64,000 nt of DNA from Poronia punctata (Eukaryota > Ascomycota > Sordariomycetes > Xylariales > Xylariaceae): contig MU401551.1 in assembly GCA_022579005.1 (NCBI GenBank), positions 1 through 64,000 of the forward strand, read 5' to 3'. Below, in pieces: positions 50,363 through 62,870 of this stretch (position 1 is its first letter; each line of letters starts with the position of its first letter). The notes under the pieces were generated by a model. That model was not told the DNA's origin and searched no databases. It was given only the letters and a program-made list of their open reading frames with translations. A program made the position numbers and the translations under genes.

Positions 50363-51727
50363 ATGAGGGGGTCGCTGTTTAATAAAGCCAAGGACCACAG
50401 CAATTCGATGGTCATGGTTACTAATAAACCAAAACCTTCATCATCCTCATCAACAACAACTTCATCATCGTCTTCGCGCGCTTCTTCTTCTTCGCATGTA
50501 CGAAATCATCATCTTCGCAAGGGAAATGCCGCTGCAGTTGTCGTTCCCGTAGCCATAAACATGAAGATGAAACCTTGGGCAGATCAACCATGGCCATTGA
50601 TCGATATCCCTTCAAGAACACACAATGTATGTATTTCTTAATCCTATTCCGGTCCCCCCCCCCCCCCTTTTTCGTTTCTTTTTTTCCTCTTCTTCTTCTT
50701 CTTCTTCTTCAAACTTATGAAGCACTCACAAAAAGAAGAAACGGAGCTGACCCAAAAGAAAAAATAGGTATCCCACCCAGCCTTATACATAGCCAACGAA
50801 CTATCCCACATCCACAACGCCATGATCCGCGGTCTAAACGCCATATACATCCAAACATCCCACGTCCAAGAACCGCAAGATATAGCCGATTTATTATTCC
50901 TCGCGAAAAGTTGGGCGAGATGGGTTTCCGACCATCATGTGTTCAAGGAACGGGTTTTATTTCCCGAGTTTGAAAAGATTTTGGCAATCTCAGCGGGAGG
51001 ATTAACTTTAAGAAGAGATGAGGAGGAGATCGAGGCACGGTTACATCGCATAGTAACATGCACGACCGCCACGACGACGACGACGACGACGATGAGAATG
51101 GGGATGAAAGATCTTCAGGGGTTATTATCGGATCTAGCTAATACCCTAGTCCCTCATCTAAACTTACAGATTGGGATTATGGCTTCTATGCGGGAGATGT
51201 GTTTTGGGATTACGGGGAAGAAGAAGATGGATATGCCTATTAGTAGGATATCTACTTCTCCTTCCCCTTCTTCAACTTCATCAACTTCGTCTTCCACCTA
51301 CGCAACAACATACCCATCCTCCCAAGTCTCCGCCCGTCAAGCCGAAGCCCGCTCCGCAGCCCTAATGCAAACCTACCTAACACTCGAAACACGCTTCTCA
51401 TCCACACTAGATCATTTCGTGGTTTTCCCCATGATTGTTCGGTTGAGAGATGTCACTTTCCCCACCACCATCACCACCACTTCTTCTTCTTCTTCTTCTT
51501 CTTCACCTGCATCATCTATATCTTCTCGGTCCTCCTCCTCCTCTTCTTCTTTAGCAGGAACAGGAATAGGAGTAGGAGGAGGGGGAGGGGGAGAGAATTG
51601 GCCACGTTTGTCCATCCCGGCTATACATGCCATAGCTGATAGGTTGAGTCCCAAGTATTCTGGTTCTTGGAGGTTTTTACCTTGTGATGTTTGGGGGAGG
51701 CCGAGGGAATTGCCTTTCTCTGCCTGA
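50363..51727 (+). CDS. Hemerythrin-like HHE-type protein, 407 aa
   Basis: Two exons, 50363-50626 and 50768-51727, joined in phase 0. Exon 1 is a Ser/Thr-rich leader ending in WADQPWPLID. The intron junction restores VSHPALYIANELSHIHNAM, followed by RGLNAIYIQ. Likely metal ligands: His102 or His104 in helix 1 (LSHIHN) and His144/His145 with Glu149 in helix 2 (DHHVFKERVLFPE). The C-terminus SWRFLPCDVWGRPRELP matches what I recall of the fungal family. In helix 3 (VPHLNLQ) and before the C-terminus (VRLRD), residues that are often Glu and His in the family appear as Gln and Arg, so metal binding may be partial. Ser and Thr runs interrupt the domain. Such proteins bind a di-iron or oxygen centre in the cytosol; the substrate is unknown. 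Confidence 0.8.
50627..50767 (+). other. Repeat-rich intron of the hemerythrin-like gene
   Basis: 141-nt intron, GTATGT...ATAG. It contains a 14-C run (50654-50667) followed by a TTC/TCT array (about 50689-50710), so it should be length-polymorphic between isolates. The upstream TAA at the end of the unspliced frame and the conserved junction support splicing. Confidence 0.75.
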
Positions 51728-52855
51728 ATGAATGAAGGGTATATTGAGTGGAGGGGAAGGGGGAGGGGGAGAGTGGTTTCATATGAGAGAGGGTCGGGAG
51801 TTTAGACAAGGTTGCGTATGAGCGAAGGGATTGTTGCTGTTATTGTTATTTCTTGTGTTGTTATTAGGATGGCGAGAGCAAGACAAGAGGCATAAAATAG
51901 ATAAGGTGTGTTTTTTAACTATGATCAAGAGCATATAATACCTACCTTACCTACCTACTCATACCTACTTACATGTATTAGAAAAAAGGGTTGATTGGAG
52001 ACCGAGCACAAAAAATATTCTTAGTCTCCTTCATTCAACAGCAGTTTTTTTTTTTTTTTTTTTTTTTTTTTGATTACCAGAATAGATAGTAAAGTATGGA
52101 ATGTCATGTCCTAATTCATCCTTTTGTTTTGACTAAATATCTTCTCATAAAGGCATTTCAATACAAATACAGAATTGTAGACCTAATCTTGTTCTGTCTT
52201 GGGTATCTGATTTCATGGGCGGTTGCCACTCTCCCTCTAATATGTCATAACGATTCCATCCCATGGTAGGAGGGGAAATAAGCAAAATGGAAAGAAGGAC
52301 AAGCCATAATCGGTCTGTCTGTCAAACCATTTGACTCGATCCCATATTCATAATGTGCGACGCAGGAGGAATAAAAAGCCAGCTAAGAGAGGGAGCCAGA
52401 AAACGAGGCGATAAGTGACATATATCACCGGTAGTCGCATCTTCTCCTTCTCCCTTCAACTCTTGCTAGCCCCTCTTTTCACTTCATCGCCCCTTTTGCT
52501 TGTTTTCCCTCTCCTCCGTGTTCATGTTCTTCTTTTTAAAGCCCACACCCCATCCTACTGCAGTCGTGCTGAGCACCGCAGTGGTTAAACGCCTGGTGTA
52601 TATATGTACGTGTCTTGAATCATGAACTACCAATCTTTTCCACCACGAAGAAAAATGTCGCCAATAGTGAAACAGAAACAAAAACAAATTAGCGAGTTCC
52701 GGCTTATCCGTAGCCTGTTAGCGAACAACAACAATTAATTGAGTCGCTATATGAACAAGGCTGAATCCAACGCCAAAAGCTCCCAGGATGTAATGCCTTG
52801 CTCGCTCAATATACAGGGATGATACCGAAAGGACAAAGGAAAAGTTGATCAAGGG
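51728..52855. other. Convergent intergenic region with 27-T tract
   Basis: 1.1 kb between two stop codons, holding both 3' UTRs. A run of 27 T lies at 52045-52071. No gene was recognised. Confidence 0.6.
52045..52071. repeat. 27-T homopolymer
   Basis: Uninterrupted run of 27 T in the convergent 3' region between the hemerythrin-like gene and VAC7. On the minus strand it is a 27-A run beyond the VAC7 stop, so a retroposed poly(A) tail is one possible origin, but no adjacent retroposed body is seen. Confidence 0.85.
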
Positions 52856-55765
52856 CTAGTCAGCCCAGATTGTGACTCCGCCGGGATAGTCCCCCGGGCC
52901 CCCTGACTTATTGGGTTGAGGCACCAGTGGGTCGTTTGCCGCATTCCTCTTCACCAGTGTTTTACCCGATATTGGTACCTTTCGGACTTTTTGGCTAAGT
53001 GGCAGAGTGTATTTCAGCACACCTTTGATGACCAGTGTAAACTCGTCCGCAATGATGCGCTCCCATCGCTCTGTTCCGCTGTCCGTAGTGTTCCCAGGCC
53101 GGGCTAGCCGCAATTCTCCAGAAGAGGTGGTGAAGGCCCGTTGGAAGAAAGATCCCTCGTAAGTCAAGGGGCTGTCAAACGAGTGGATGTTGCCTAATCT
53201 CATGACCGGTGAACTGTCGCCGTCCGAAGGCTCGCCAACCTCGGGTGGGTCATCTTTCGGGTCGTCGAATATTGTGAAGTCGTCGCCTTGAGGATGACGC
53301 CACCATTCCGAGTCATTTCCGGCATGCCGTGACTTGGCAAACACCTCTATGTCGGCCGAGTCCACCATGACTACGACAACATTAGGATTATGCGCTCGTA
53401 CCGTGAGGTCGAACATGAGCTCCTGCTCGCTGGCAAGGACGTTGCCGATCTTCAGCAGCTTGACCTCGCTCAACGGCTGTGACGTAGCAAACATGAACCC
53501 AATAGCTCCGGTGATAACCAACAATAACATGACGGTAAGCACGAGGCAGCTCGCAAACCGATTCAAAAAGGAGGGATTCCGCCGATACGTTTGCGACTCG
53601 AGATTGCGCATCGGCCCCATACGCCGGCTCCGGACGCTGCGTGGAGAACGGATCGTGGCAGGCTGTATGAGGGGCGTCCGCTCATCGTCGGCACCTGTGG
53701 TTTCGTCCATGTCGTAGCCGTTGGGCAGTGTCAGCTGTCGTTTGCTACCTGATAACCAGCCTCTGTTGGCGCCAAGACGAGGACTAGTGGGGTTAGACGC
53801 CTTGTTAGAGTTGCTACTCGAAAATTTGGATCGCGCCGCATTCGGAAAGGGAGACTCGTTGTCGAACAGGGAGGGATGACTACTGCCGGTATTTCTACCC
53901 CAGCGGCCGGGGTGATGATGGTGACGTGTTGTTCCTCTTGCTGACCCAACGTTGCCCCGGCCGGTGCCCCGTCCGTCATCTTCGCCCTGATGCGCGTCGT
54001 TTCCGCTGTTGGGGTTGTAAGTATTCACGAATTTCATATTCTTCTTGACCGGGGCATTATGCGGGCCGCTCTCGAGGACGGCGTGAATAGACCGCATCCC
54101 GTTACGATCTACTTGGCTAGTCATAGAAGCCGCGCTCGGGGTACGCGAGTGGTGGTAGCGGCGGGACCGTTCGGCATCTGGCGGGTTCGAGTCGTACACG
54201 AAAGTCTCGTCCGAGTCGGAAGAGTTGGCCTCCTCTACTGCACTGGCGACCTTGGCCTCGAATATATCTGCTTTTGAAGAGGCTGGACGAGGTCCACGGG
54301 TTAGCAAACTAGTCACCTGGGCGGTTATGCTGGGTGTCCGTCCTGCTGATCGCTTGACCAGCGTTGGACTTAATGCCGCTTCTTCACCCAACGATCCTTG
54401 ACCGCGGGGCCCGGATGGCGGACGGTCGACAGAGGAGATGGACCTGCGAGAACAACTATGTCGAAGCTTCGGCATCGAAATTAAATGCGGCGGCTCACCA
54501 TTACCAGCGGTAACAGAAGCAGGCTTTCTCGCATGCTTCTTCCTTTCCTTCTTCGGCTTGATGGTTTCAGTACTGGGGCGGGCCCTTAAACTCCCGGCGG
54601 CTCCCTGACCACTCGCGTTCACGATCAGGGACAACTGAGGCATGTTCTTGACTTCCTCCGTCTCGACAGTCATGTTCCTAGAGGAACTCTCGCCCGACGG
54701 TTGCCCCCGGGTAAACTTGAGCGCCGAGCTGGACTGCCTACTATGTAGCAGAGGCGGTGGGGCATTGCTACTGGACCGTCTAGCGTTCGTCTTGATACTT
54801 CCACTATCGCTCCCACTCTCACTATTTGTTGCATTCTGACTTGATAGAGCACTGCTAGTAGCGGTGTCCGGATTCTTGTTATGTGTGCCGGTCTGTGACG
54901 TAGCAGTTTCCTCGAGCTTTCTTATCGCAGCGTCCAGACCTGGCCGTGGTGTATTGGGTTGGCTGACTTCTTGCACCGTTTCTAGTGTTGAGGCGCAGAC
55001 GCTCGGCCCACGGCTTGGTGTCCTCATACCGGAATGAATCGGTTCCTCACCCTCGATGTCCGATGCAGACTGCGAGCTTGGCTCCACATGTGGTGAAGGG
55101 GTAGCACGCTGCACATTGATAAGAGGCGGTTCTGGTTCAGCTCGACGCGCTGAAGAGGCGGCTGTCGGCCTACTGAAGCTGGGAGGTGGCGATTTGAGGC
55201 GCGGAGAGATGGGCCACCTAGGCGTGTCCTTGGAGGCGTCGTTGCCGACCGAGGGCTTCTGTGGAACGGGTGCTCGTAGTGTAGCCTCGGTATTCGATGG
55301 TGGAGGCAGGTTAGGAATAGCGGTCGCGGTGAGTTGAGTCCGCGGGGTTTGCGAGGGTGTCGGAATGTTTGATCTCGTCCTAGAAGGGCTTGGGTCCTGT
55401 GTGCTGCTATTCCTCCTCGATGGTGACGCTGATATAGGTGCACGGGTTGTTCTTCCGGGGGCTTTGGCCGCCCGCGACGGTGAAGGATCTCTCGACTCGG
55501 CCGGCGAGGCTGTCAAGGATGTAGAGGCTGACGTCAACTTGGAAGCCTGGGTGTCGGGGTTGGCGCTTAAAGGCATGGATGTGTCGTTGCTAGTAGAGTT
55601 GAGACTTGACGTGCTGGCTTCCAAACCAGCCGTGTTGTTGTTTGACATGGTAACTGGTTCACTAAGGGCTACTGGTCGATGGTTACTGTTGCTCATAAGT
55701 GACCCTTGGACAAGGAATGGAACCACGTCGTTCAAGGTAGCTTCATGCCACCCACAGCCATCCAA
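52856..55765 (-). CDS. Vac7, vacuolar segregation protein
   Basis: 969 codons in one exon. Residues 1 to about 730 are disordered and rich in Ser, Pro, Thr and Arg. A single transmembrane helix follows at about 738-759 (CLVLTVMLLLVITGAIGFMF), then a ~210-residue lumenal domain opening with VKLLKIGNVLASEQELMFDL and AHNPN, an LEA2-like fold. This is the layout of Vac7, a vacuole-membrane activator of the Fab1 kinase that makes PI(3,5)P2 and so controls vacuole size and inheritance. Translation may start at Met1, Met24 (55696) or Met40 (55648); the first 23 residues are not obviously Vac7-like. Convergent with the hemerythrin-like gene. Confidence 0.87.
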   Translation of the reverse strand: MDGCGWHEATLNDVVPFLVQGSLMSNSNHRPVALSEPVTMSNNNTAGLEASTSSLNSTSNDTSMPLSANPDTQASKLTSASTSLTASPAESRDPSPSRAAKAPGRTTRAPISASPSRRNSSTQDPSPSRTRSNIPTPSQTPRTQLTATAIPNLPPPSNTEATLRAPVPQKPSVGNDASKDTPRWPISPRLKSPPPSFSRPTAASSARRAEPEPPLINVQRATPSPHVEPSSQSASDIEGEEPIHSGMRTPSRGPSVCASTLETVQEVSQPNTPRPGLDAAIRKLEETATSQTGTHNKNPDTATSSALSSQNATNSESGSDSGSIKTNARRSSSNAPPPLLHSRQSSSALKFTRGQPSGESSSRNMTVETEEVKNMPQLSLIVNASGQGAAGSLRARPSTETIKPKKERKKHARKPASVTAGNGEPPHLISMPKLRHSCSRRSISSVDRPPSGPRGQGSLGEEAALSPTLVKRSAGRTPSITAQVTSLLTRGPRPASSKADIFEAKVASAVEEANSSDSDETFVYDSNPPDAERSRRYHHSRTPSAASMTSQVDRNGMRSIHAVLESGPHNAPVKKNMKFVNTYNPNSGNDAHQGEDDGRGTGRGNVGSARGTTRHHHHPGRWGRNTGSSHPSLFDNESPFPNAARSKFSSSNSNKASNPTSPRLGANRGWLSGSKRQLTLPNGYDMDETTGADDERTPLIQPATIRSPRSVRSRRMGPMRNLESQTYRRNPSFLNRFASCLVLTVMLLLVITGAIGFMFATSQPLSEVKLLKIGNVLASEQELMFDLTVRAHNPNVVVVMVDSADIEVFAKSRHAGNDSEWWRHPQGDDFTIFDDPKDDPPEVGEPSDGDSSPVMRLGNIHSFDSPLTYEGSFFQRAFTTSSGELRLARPGNTTDSGTERWERIIADEFTLVIKGVLKYTLPLSQKVRKVPISGKTLVKRNAANDPLVPQPNKSGGPGDYPGGVTIWAD

Positions 55766-58700
55766 GGATCGGGTCTAGCTCAAACAAATAGCCGATGTGC
55801 GCTCTTCAAGAACGACCATTGTAGTAGGACAACGTAAGGAGGATTGCATGCGACGTGACCACCAAAGTTTGTGTACTTCCAACGTTTGTACTTTGCTCTC
55901 AAGATGGCTCGAGAGATGGGAGAAGGACCCTAGTGTTGGTACCACTAGTACTCGTCCTAGTACTCACGCACCACTTCCCCCCCAGACCATAAAGCCGATG
56001 ACCTGTTCGTTACGTTCGCCAGGACGGTACTCGTGCAATCCACTGGATCGGGGTCTGGATCTCAAAGCTGCACCAAGGGGCGCTCAAGGGGTACCCAGGG
56101 ACTCCAGGGGTAACGAAGGGGTAGAAGTTGGTCGGCGAAGCTGTGGCTCTGTTCTGCTTGGTTGGTCGTGCTAAATAGAGTACGATAATCTGGGTACGCA
56201 GGATTGGTCGCCAAAGATTTTAGTAAGGAGTGCTCATATGCCACAATAGGTTGGATAGGTCAGGATAGGTCGAATAGGTCGTAGTTGTGCGGTGCGGTGG
56301 GGAGAGGATGCAACGCAGCGTGGCACAAACTACCAAGGCAAAGAATTGGCTTTGTAATTGTCAATAATAGTAGGGCCAGCCGAGCGTCATCCAGGACCCA
56401 AGGAGAATAGTTATTGTTGTCGAGCGGAATGGAGGGAGAAATCGAGTCAATCAATGTCCAACTGGTCCTACGACTACGAATGCGTTTGAGTATTTGGGGA
56501 CGGGCAACAACCATGCACAGACATATGGGGTGGGTAATCCCAGAGCCCATGTTACACTTTGTTGGTATTATTTATTATTATGGTATTTATTTCTGGCATA
56601 CACTGTTCCAGGAACAGGACAAGGGCTGATATTTCCCAACACCCGTCACAGGCAAATGAAGGGTGGGCTGCCCTTTTCCCACTGTTGTGAGACAGGTTAT
56701 TACGTATTTAGGCATAGACTAGACTTGCTCGGCAAGGGAGAATTGGTGCTTGTGCGTGTGAATGAACTAGTGTGGATGGGCTGTGACGAGCGTGGCACAA
56801 CTGAGTAGCGGTACTTTCAGGGCAACACATAGTACACCAGGAAATGTTTGGTCACATGCCTTATGTGCCAGTACCTTCTGTACTTTTGTTAGTAGGGGCA
56901 TGGTGCTCTAAGTACCGCTACACACTAGCCATGTTAGCAATGCCTCTCATAGTCCCGGGCTGGAGGAGATAAAACGTCCGGTTGGATACATGGCATGTTT
57001 TTATGGATATTCATTACCCTTTCAAGATTAGATTACCTAGAGAAGCCACGTTATTGCTGTAGCCTATTAAGTACATCATACTTGACTAGCTAATTGTTTC
57101 TATTACGTTGTATGTGTAAAGTAATTGCCAACTTCAACAAAACTTCAACTTTGGCATACTGCATATACACGTATGCTATATTGGTTGCAGGTTTTGCTGT
57201 ACAAGCAATTATAAGAAGCCAAATAAATTGAGGTGTTGTGATCATATAAAACTGGAAACAGACATGCCAAAGGCAAAGTCAGGCCATCTATTGACTTGAC
57301 CACACTGCTTAAGGACAAGTACTTATTTTGGTAATTAGGCAGGCCCCCTAATTGGAGCTGCAAATTTTCCTATGTTTGGTCAGGTCATGACGATGAGTTG
57401 GCATTGTGAAATCATTCTGCCAGCCGGGGTTGAGCCCCACCTCCACTGTGACGTACATCTGATTGGCTTGTGACAGTACCTGTTTTCATCCACAATGACA
57501 CATCTGCAACTCACCAACAACTTGATGTTATTGATTGAGGTTGTCAACACCTGCTTCTTTTATGTTTCAGGGGACTAACTACAATACAAAGCAAATGTTC
57601 CACTTTGTGACTACAACACCAGGAACAGAATAAATGGTATTTATACCGGTGCCTAATTAGAAGTTGTATGTTGTCAAGTACGTTTAAATAGCTCTAATTA
57701 GCCATATGCTATTAGTTTATTTTCATGGTCTCTTAACACATGCAAGGTGCCTAACTAAAGCTAGATACTTGTAGGTATAAGTATTAGACTTTAAACCTAG
57801 CAATGATTAAGATTAATATGTTGAAAACTTTAAACCTACAATACGCGTTCCTCTCTTGCATTAGGCCAAGATCTATTATCATACAAAATAATTAACATCT
57901 TTCTCATGGATGTGTATGTGTACAAGTAGTAGCCTGGGGGTAAGCCACAAGGAGCTTGCCACCTACGAGTACACTAGAAGCACGCCAGAAGCTACTGCAA
58001 AACGGCTTAGTGCTGCAAGGTCAACAACTTTGAGTCGATCCTTTCTCAATGTGAGATAAGTCTCCCCTACTTGCATGAAATTACCTATGAATACCCCACG
58101 AGTAGCAGGTCAGCAGCATCTTTAACACAATCGTCATAGGCACACAAGTTAGGTGCAAGCATCATGATATAGCACTTACAGCCTTCCTATTTGCACTCTC
58201 CAAGGGTAAATTCACAACAGCAAATGAGTGACACCTCTGTGCTTCCATCTAGGAACGTACCCAGGCGTGCCAGGTGAAAGGGACAGGGCCTCTATCTCTT
58301 GACTTCCCTCATCAGTGTACTGTATGTTAGACCCCGGAGTTTACGTGTAGCTAGGATGATGATGTGCTGGGTAAAGGATTTCGGTACCAGATATCTACAA
58401 GTACTTGTGGTAGGATATTCCCCTGCATACAAGTAGTAACTACGCTGGTGGTCCTGTCCAGGCACGCCAGGTACTGGAAACTTATAAGTTAAGTTATTCC
58501 TACCTCTATTCAAAGCCAGATCCTGAATGCCGAGGTACCTGGTTAGTAGGTATCTGCAACCTATCGTAAGAATGCCCTCTGTTTTCTATGTGTAGATAGC
58601 TGATGTAGATATCTTGGTCGAAGTTGACGATCATGCCACCGGACAGATTGCTCCACCACAGGTCTCCATCTGAGTGCTGGTTGCAGGGCACGTAGGGCAT

Positions 58701-61390
58701 TTCTGTCCCTACAGCAACAGTATCAGGCTGTCCCAAACTGCTCTAAAATCTCGATACGTTTTCCTCCGCAATATAACGCAAGGTGGTTGCTAAACAGAAG
58801 GCTCTAAGCAAAAAACTGAAGCTGATGCCCAAAACGCCTACTTACGTGTAGTACTGACACACAAGACCATATACGAGTAATTAAGGGTCTATAAATACTT
58901 CTATCAGAGGCGGTGCCTATTAGGTATATGGTATGTATTTACTATAGTCTGTAAATTTACAACTTTGTCGGGACTCGGGCTCCCTTCCACCGCCTGCGAA
59001 TAACTTCTAGTCACGGTTATTAGGGATCACGGTACGTTGTCCCCTACACAATACAACTAAAAGTAAGTAGACTATGTGTACATATTTAGCAGCAACGGTT
59101 TGCACAAACGGGTCTGACGGATAGACCCTGCAGGTTTAGGTTATGTACTTAGAGGCTTATTCAAAGAAGGAAAGAGCCCCTGTTCTTCCCTACGGATTCT
59201 ACAAGTAGGATCCTCGGCCCCTTCGGGCTCAACCGAACAATTTGTCCTTTAATTCGCAAGAAGACTTTAGGTGTACACGTAAATTGGTATGAGATCATCC
59301 ATCCAGTTGTGCTGATGCTCCGTCGCTCCGCCTCTATAATTCCTGTCATATCAAGTCACGGAAAGCGCTCAGGATGTCAATATCAGCGCCGTCATCAATT
59401 TCATCATTTGTCACTGTCATTTGCTGTTAGGTATCAGGAACCCGCGTAGCAAGGCAGCCCACTATCTAAACAGTTTTGTTACCCCTCCACTCAGCCTTGT
59501 TATTGTTGCTGTACACACAATATCTCCCATCAGGCTTGGGTGTCCAACGCCATGCGGTTGATGCTGGGGGTACCCGTATTTAAGGATGGTACCGGCAGAT
59601 CTCGGACCTCTCACAGATCGACATGTGGACGAGACGTCCCGCGCGCGCGATTATTTTGTTGTCGCTTTCCCCCATGCGGCAAGATACAACGTGCTTTCTA
59701 CACGTATATCTTGAACCTCGCAGATATTCAGAAAGCCAACAATGTCACTTAGGCACAAATCGCAGGTACATGTGTACTACCGTTACATACCCCTGCTCGT
59801 TCCTTATTGTCGGCCCTAGGCCCCTGGCAGGCCCTAGCTACGTGGTCGTTCGAAATAGGATCATTATTCGGACCTCTCAGTGGTCCTTTTCAGAGAGCGC
59901 GGGAATATTTTCCAACCGCACCGTCGCTTCTTGCAGTCGTGATAAATAACCTCCCAGGCCCCCTGCCGCTCTTCATGATACCGCCTCCGAATTTCTAGAC
60001 TTGGGAACGAACTATCCTCCTAGGGGAATCCAGTGACTCCAGTCCCCAGAATCCGAGTATGATATGCAGCTTCAAAACGAACATCGACCAAACTTCTTGA
60101 GAGCGTAGGAATAGGGCCTGATTCGAATCAAACTTATGTCGGCCCTAGTCTGTCATCACCACCGGTTGCTTTTCCTCGCAGGATTAATCCTGCCCTCCCA
60201 GGGAAAAGGGGGGCAGGAGTTGCCAAATCTCACGTAATTAGAACCGGCCCGGTCGGACAGTACCTTGCGTAGTCAGCGGTTTCGGCCCCCAAAATCTTAT
60301 CGCAATGCCTCAGTCGTCTCACGGGTCTCTCCTACTGTCGAGGTCGAGCGAGTCGATATGACCTCGGCACGACTCAATTTGGTTGGGGGAGACCTGGGTT
60401 ACTGATAGCCTGTTAGGGTAGTCACCCGCGCAGGAACCCGTCATTTCCATAGGCTCGGCTACCATATCAACATATGCAAGCAAGGACTGTCAGATGTCGA
60501 CCGTGTGGGGGTTCTCCCTTCTTACTGGGACACCTAATAACGCATGGCTAAGACGCACGCATCTCCCGATTTACGTCTCTTTGTCAAGCCACGCGGTGTA
60601 TAACCGTGTTGCATGCCCGAGCTCGCTGAAGGAACATGGAGATAGGAGTCGACGAAATACGGGTCGACTTACATGCCACCCGTGCTTATGATAAGCACAC
60701 CGCTTGCAAGCTATTCTTTGACGCTTCCTCAAATGCGACCGACCGGTCGAAAATCCTGCTAAGCCCTTGTATAGGATATCCCCGATAGACGGATGTGGCT
60801 TGCTAAAAGTCATTGTTCAGCCGAGACTAGTGCAGCTTCCATCATCCTTCGATAGCCACGTGTATGGCATCCACCTCGATTTGAGCGAGGGTACAAAAAG
60901 CATGGGCGTTATATATACCTCGACTATAAAACCTAAGGTTACTTACCGCCATCCACTACGTAACATGTATAGCACATACAGTCATTCTAGTTATTGTAGA
61001 GGATGAGATCTGCTAGCCTGTGATGGGTCGTACAAAACATCGTAGGCCATCTCATTGCCATACAGCAGACGAGTGGACAACTTTTATTTGTTCGTCCTCT
61101 TTTATGCCTAGGCGGCCGCTGCGGGCCGCGGTGGCATTTCTCGACAAACTCAGCCCTAGGGACGGGAAGGTAAGTACTCGTAATGCATTCCATACCCGTT
61201 TTAGCATAAAGGTATCTATGTTATCCAATACGCTACTACTGTGTAGGTATGCAGCCTACCTAGTTCAAAAACGATAATAGACGATGTGCTGAGGGGACTC
61301 CTTCGTACGAGTAAGTGCAACAAGAAAGCGTTACCCTCGTGACAAGCCTGAAAAATATAACACGGATGTATCCTGCACACCACACCGTAC

Positions 61391-61415
61391 GATGACGATG
61401 ATGATGATGATGATG
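61391..61415. repeat. GAT/GAC microsatellite
   Basis: About eight trinucleotide units (GATGACGATGATGATGAT...) in noncoding DNA. Confidence 0.85.
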
Positions 61416-62852
61416 GCCATCAACAATGAAATGCCGACGATAAAAACAGATCTGAACAGTTGTTAGAGACCTTTTCCTCAACCATTCCTCCTAACCTAGA
61501 CCTGTACTACCCAAAGTCACAGCAGCTAATCGTATCTACGAGTACTCGTAGAGGCTAGATAACCTACCTCAACTGCCGCGGCTGCTAGGTAGACTCCTAG
61601 AGAGCACTCCTTGACACATTTCCGCCTCTACAGTGTGTAAGTTTTAGACAAGTAGTTGTCCAATCCCAACAGGCGAAGCGTATTAAGGACCGGGATAAGT
61701 ATAAGGCACATGGAAAGACCCGTCACAGACTACGATATAGGAAGTTGAATAAATCAGCGGGGATGATTACAAGTTTTTTGTCGACTAGCCAAGGGAACTG
61801 ACCCACTGTTAAGCCTCCTACAGGTGCAATAGCCGATTACGCATGTGGTGTGTGTAGCACCTACCTGCATAACTACCAATGAAGTTATAACCACCAGGCT
61901 ACTACTACCTACGGACCATAGCGCCTACCTACAGCACCGACATATCACCCTAACAAACGGACCAACCAGCAACGGCTCGTTTCATTGCACAAATAATATG
62001 CTTAGCTTTGACCAGGCCTGGCTTTGACACTTACCACTGCAGTAGGTACTTGTACTCGTAGATGGATGAGTTTGGTACGATGCCTTTTGACGGTTATCGA
62101 CGTAGCATGGTATGTCTATTGCAATTGTCAGGTAAACGCAGATTTCAGCGTGACGAGGACCTGGGTGTTGATCCGTTCCAGACGCACAAGTTATCCCAAC
62201 TTTGTGTTAAACAGCAGTGTCCAGAAAGAGCAACACCGAGCACGTAATTTTTCAACGTCGGAACATAATTCCATAACCCTTTTCGTGTAAGTGTCTGGGC
62301 ATTTTGCTTGTCTCATCCTATGACCTCTTCCATCGATCATTGGCAAACTGCATAGAGGACGAGAGAACAGCAAAATAAGAAGAATAAGAAGAAAAGATAA
62401 TAGAAAACAGAAAACAGAAAGAAAAAGCGAACAAAAAAATGGATAGAAAAGGTGTCCCTCGATATAGACAGACAAACGAGAGAGAGAGAAGAGGGAAGAA
62501 AAATACCCCGCGTCCAGATTATATGGGAGCGATCTCCGCCAGGTTCTGGAACAAGAGCTGAAGCTGACGAGCGGGAGAGGGAGCGGAAGTGGAGTTGGCG
62601 CCGGATAGGATTCCCGAGTCCTGTAAAGTAGTAGAGCAGCCAGCAGGTAAGAGAAGCGAGCACCTCGCAGATTCTGAGCCCTGTCATCAGCCGAACCGCT
62701 CAGTCAACTCAACTCAAACCAAACCCTTCCGTTGGTTGGTTTAGCTGGACCGGCAACCACAACCACAACTGCACCTCAGCTCTGCCTTCTTGTCATCCTA
62801 GTCGAATATCTTCCCTCGCGTCTCAAATGGGACCTAAAATCTAGGTAGAACT

Positions 62853-62870
62853 CCCCCCCCCCCCCCCCCC
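62853..62870. repeat. 18-C homopolymer in the bHLH leader
   Basis: Uninterrupted run of 18 C about 170 bp upstream of the bHLH start codon, followed by CT-rich sequence, typical of fungal promoters and leaders. Confidence 0.85.

Noticed and set aside
57425..57443. Hairpin GGGG-TTGAG-CCCC
   Set aside because: A single short stem, with no other tRNA arms and no neighbouring terminator context; could be chance.
59400..59760. Possible solo LTR with TATTTAAG promoter-like word
   Set aside because: No TG...CA ends with a matching target duplication and no second copy in the window.
59540..59998. Overlapping frames of 63-108 codons
   Set aside because: Overlapping frames in different phases, with odd composition and no motif or splice-joined continuation.
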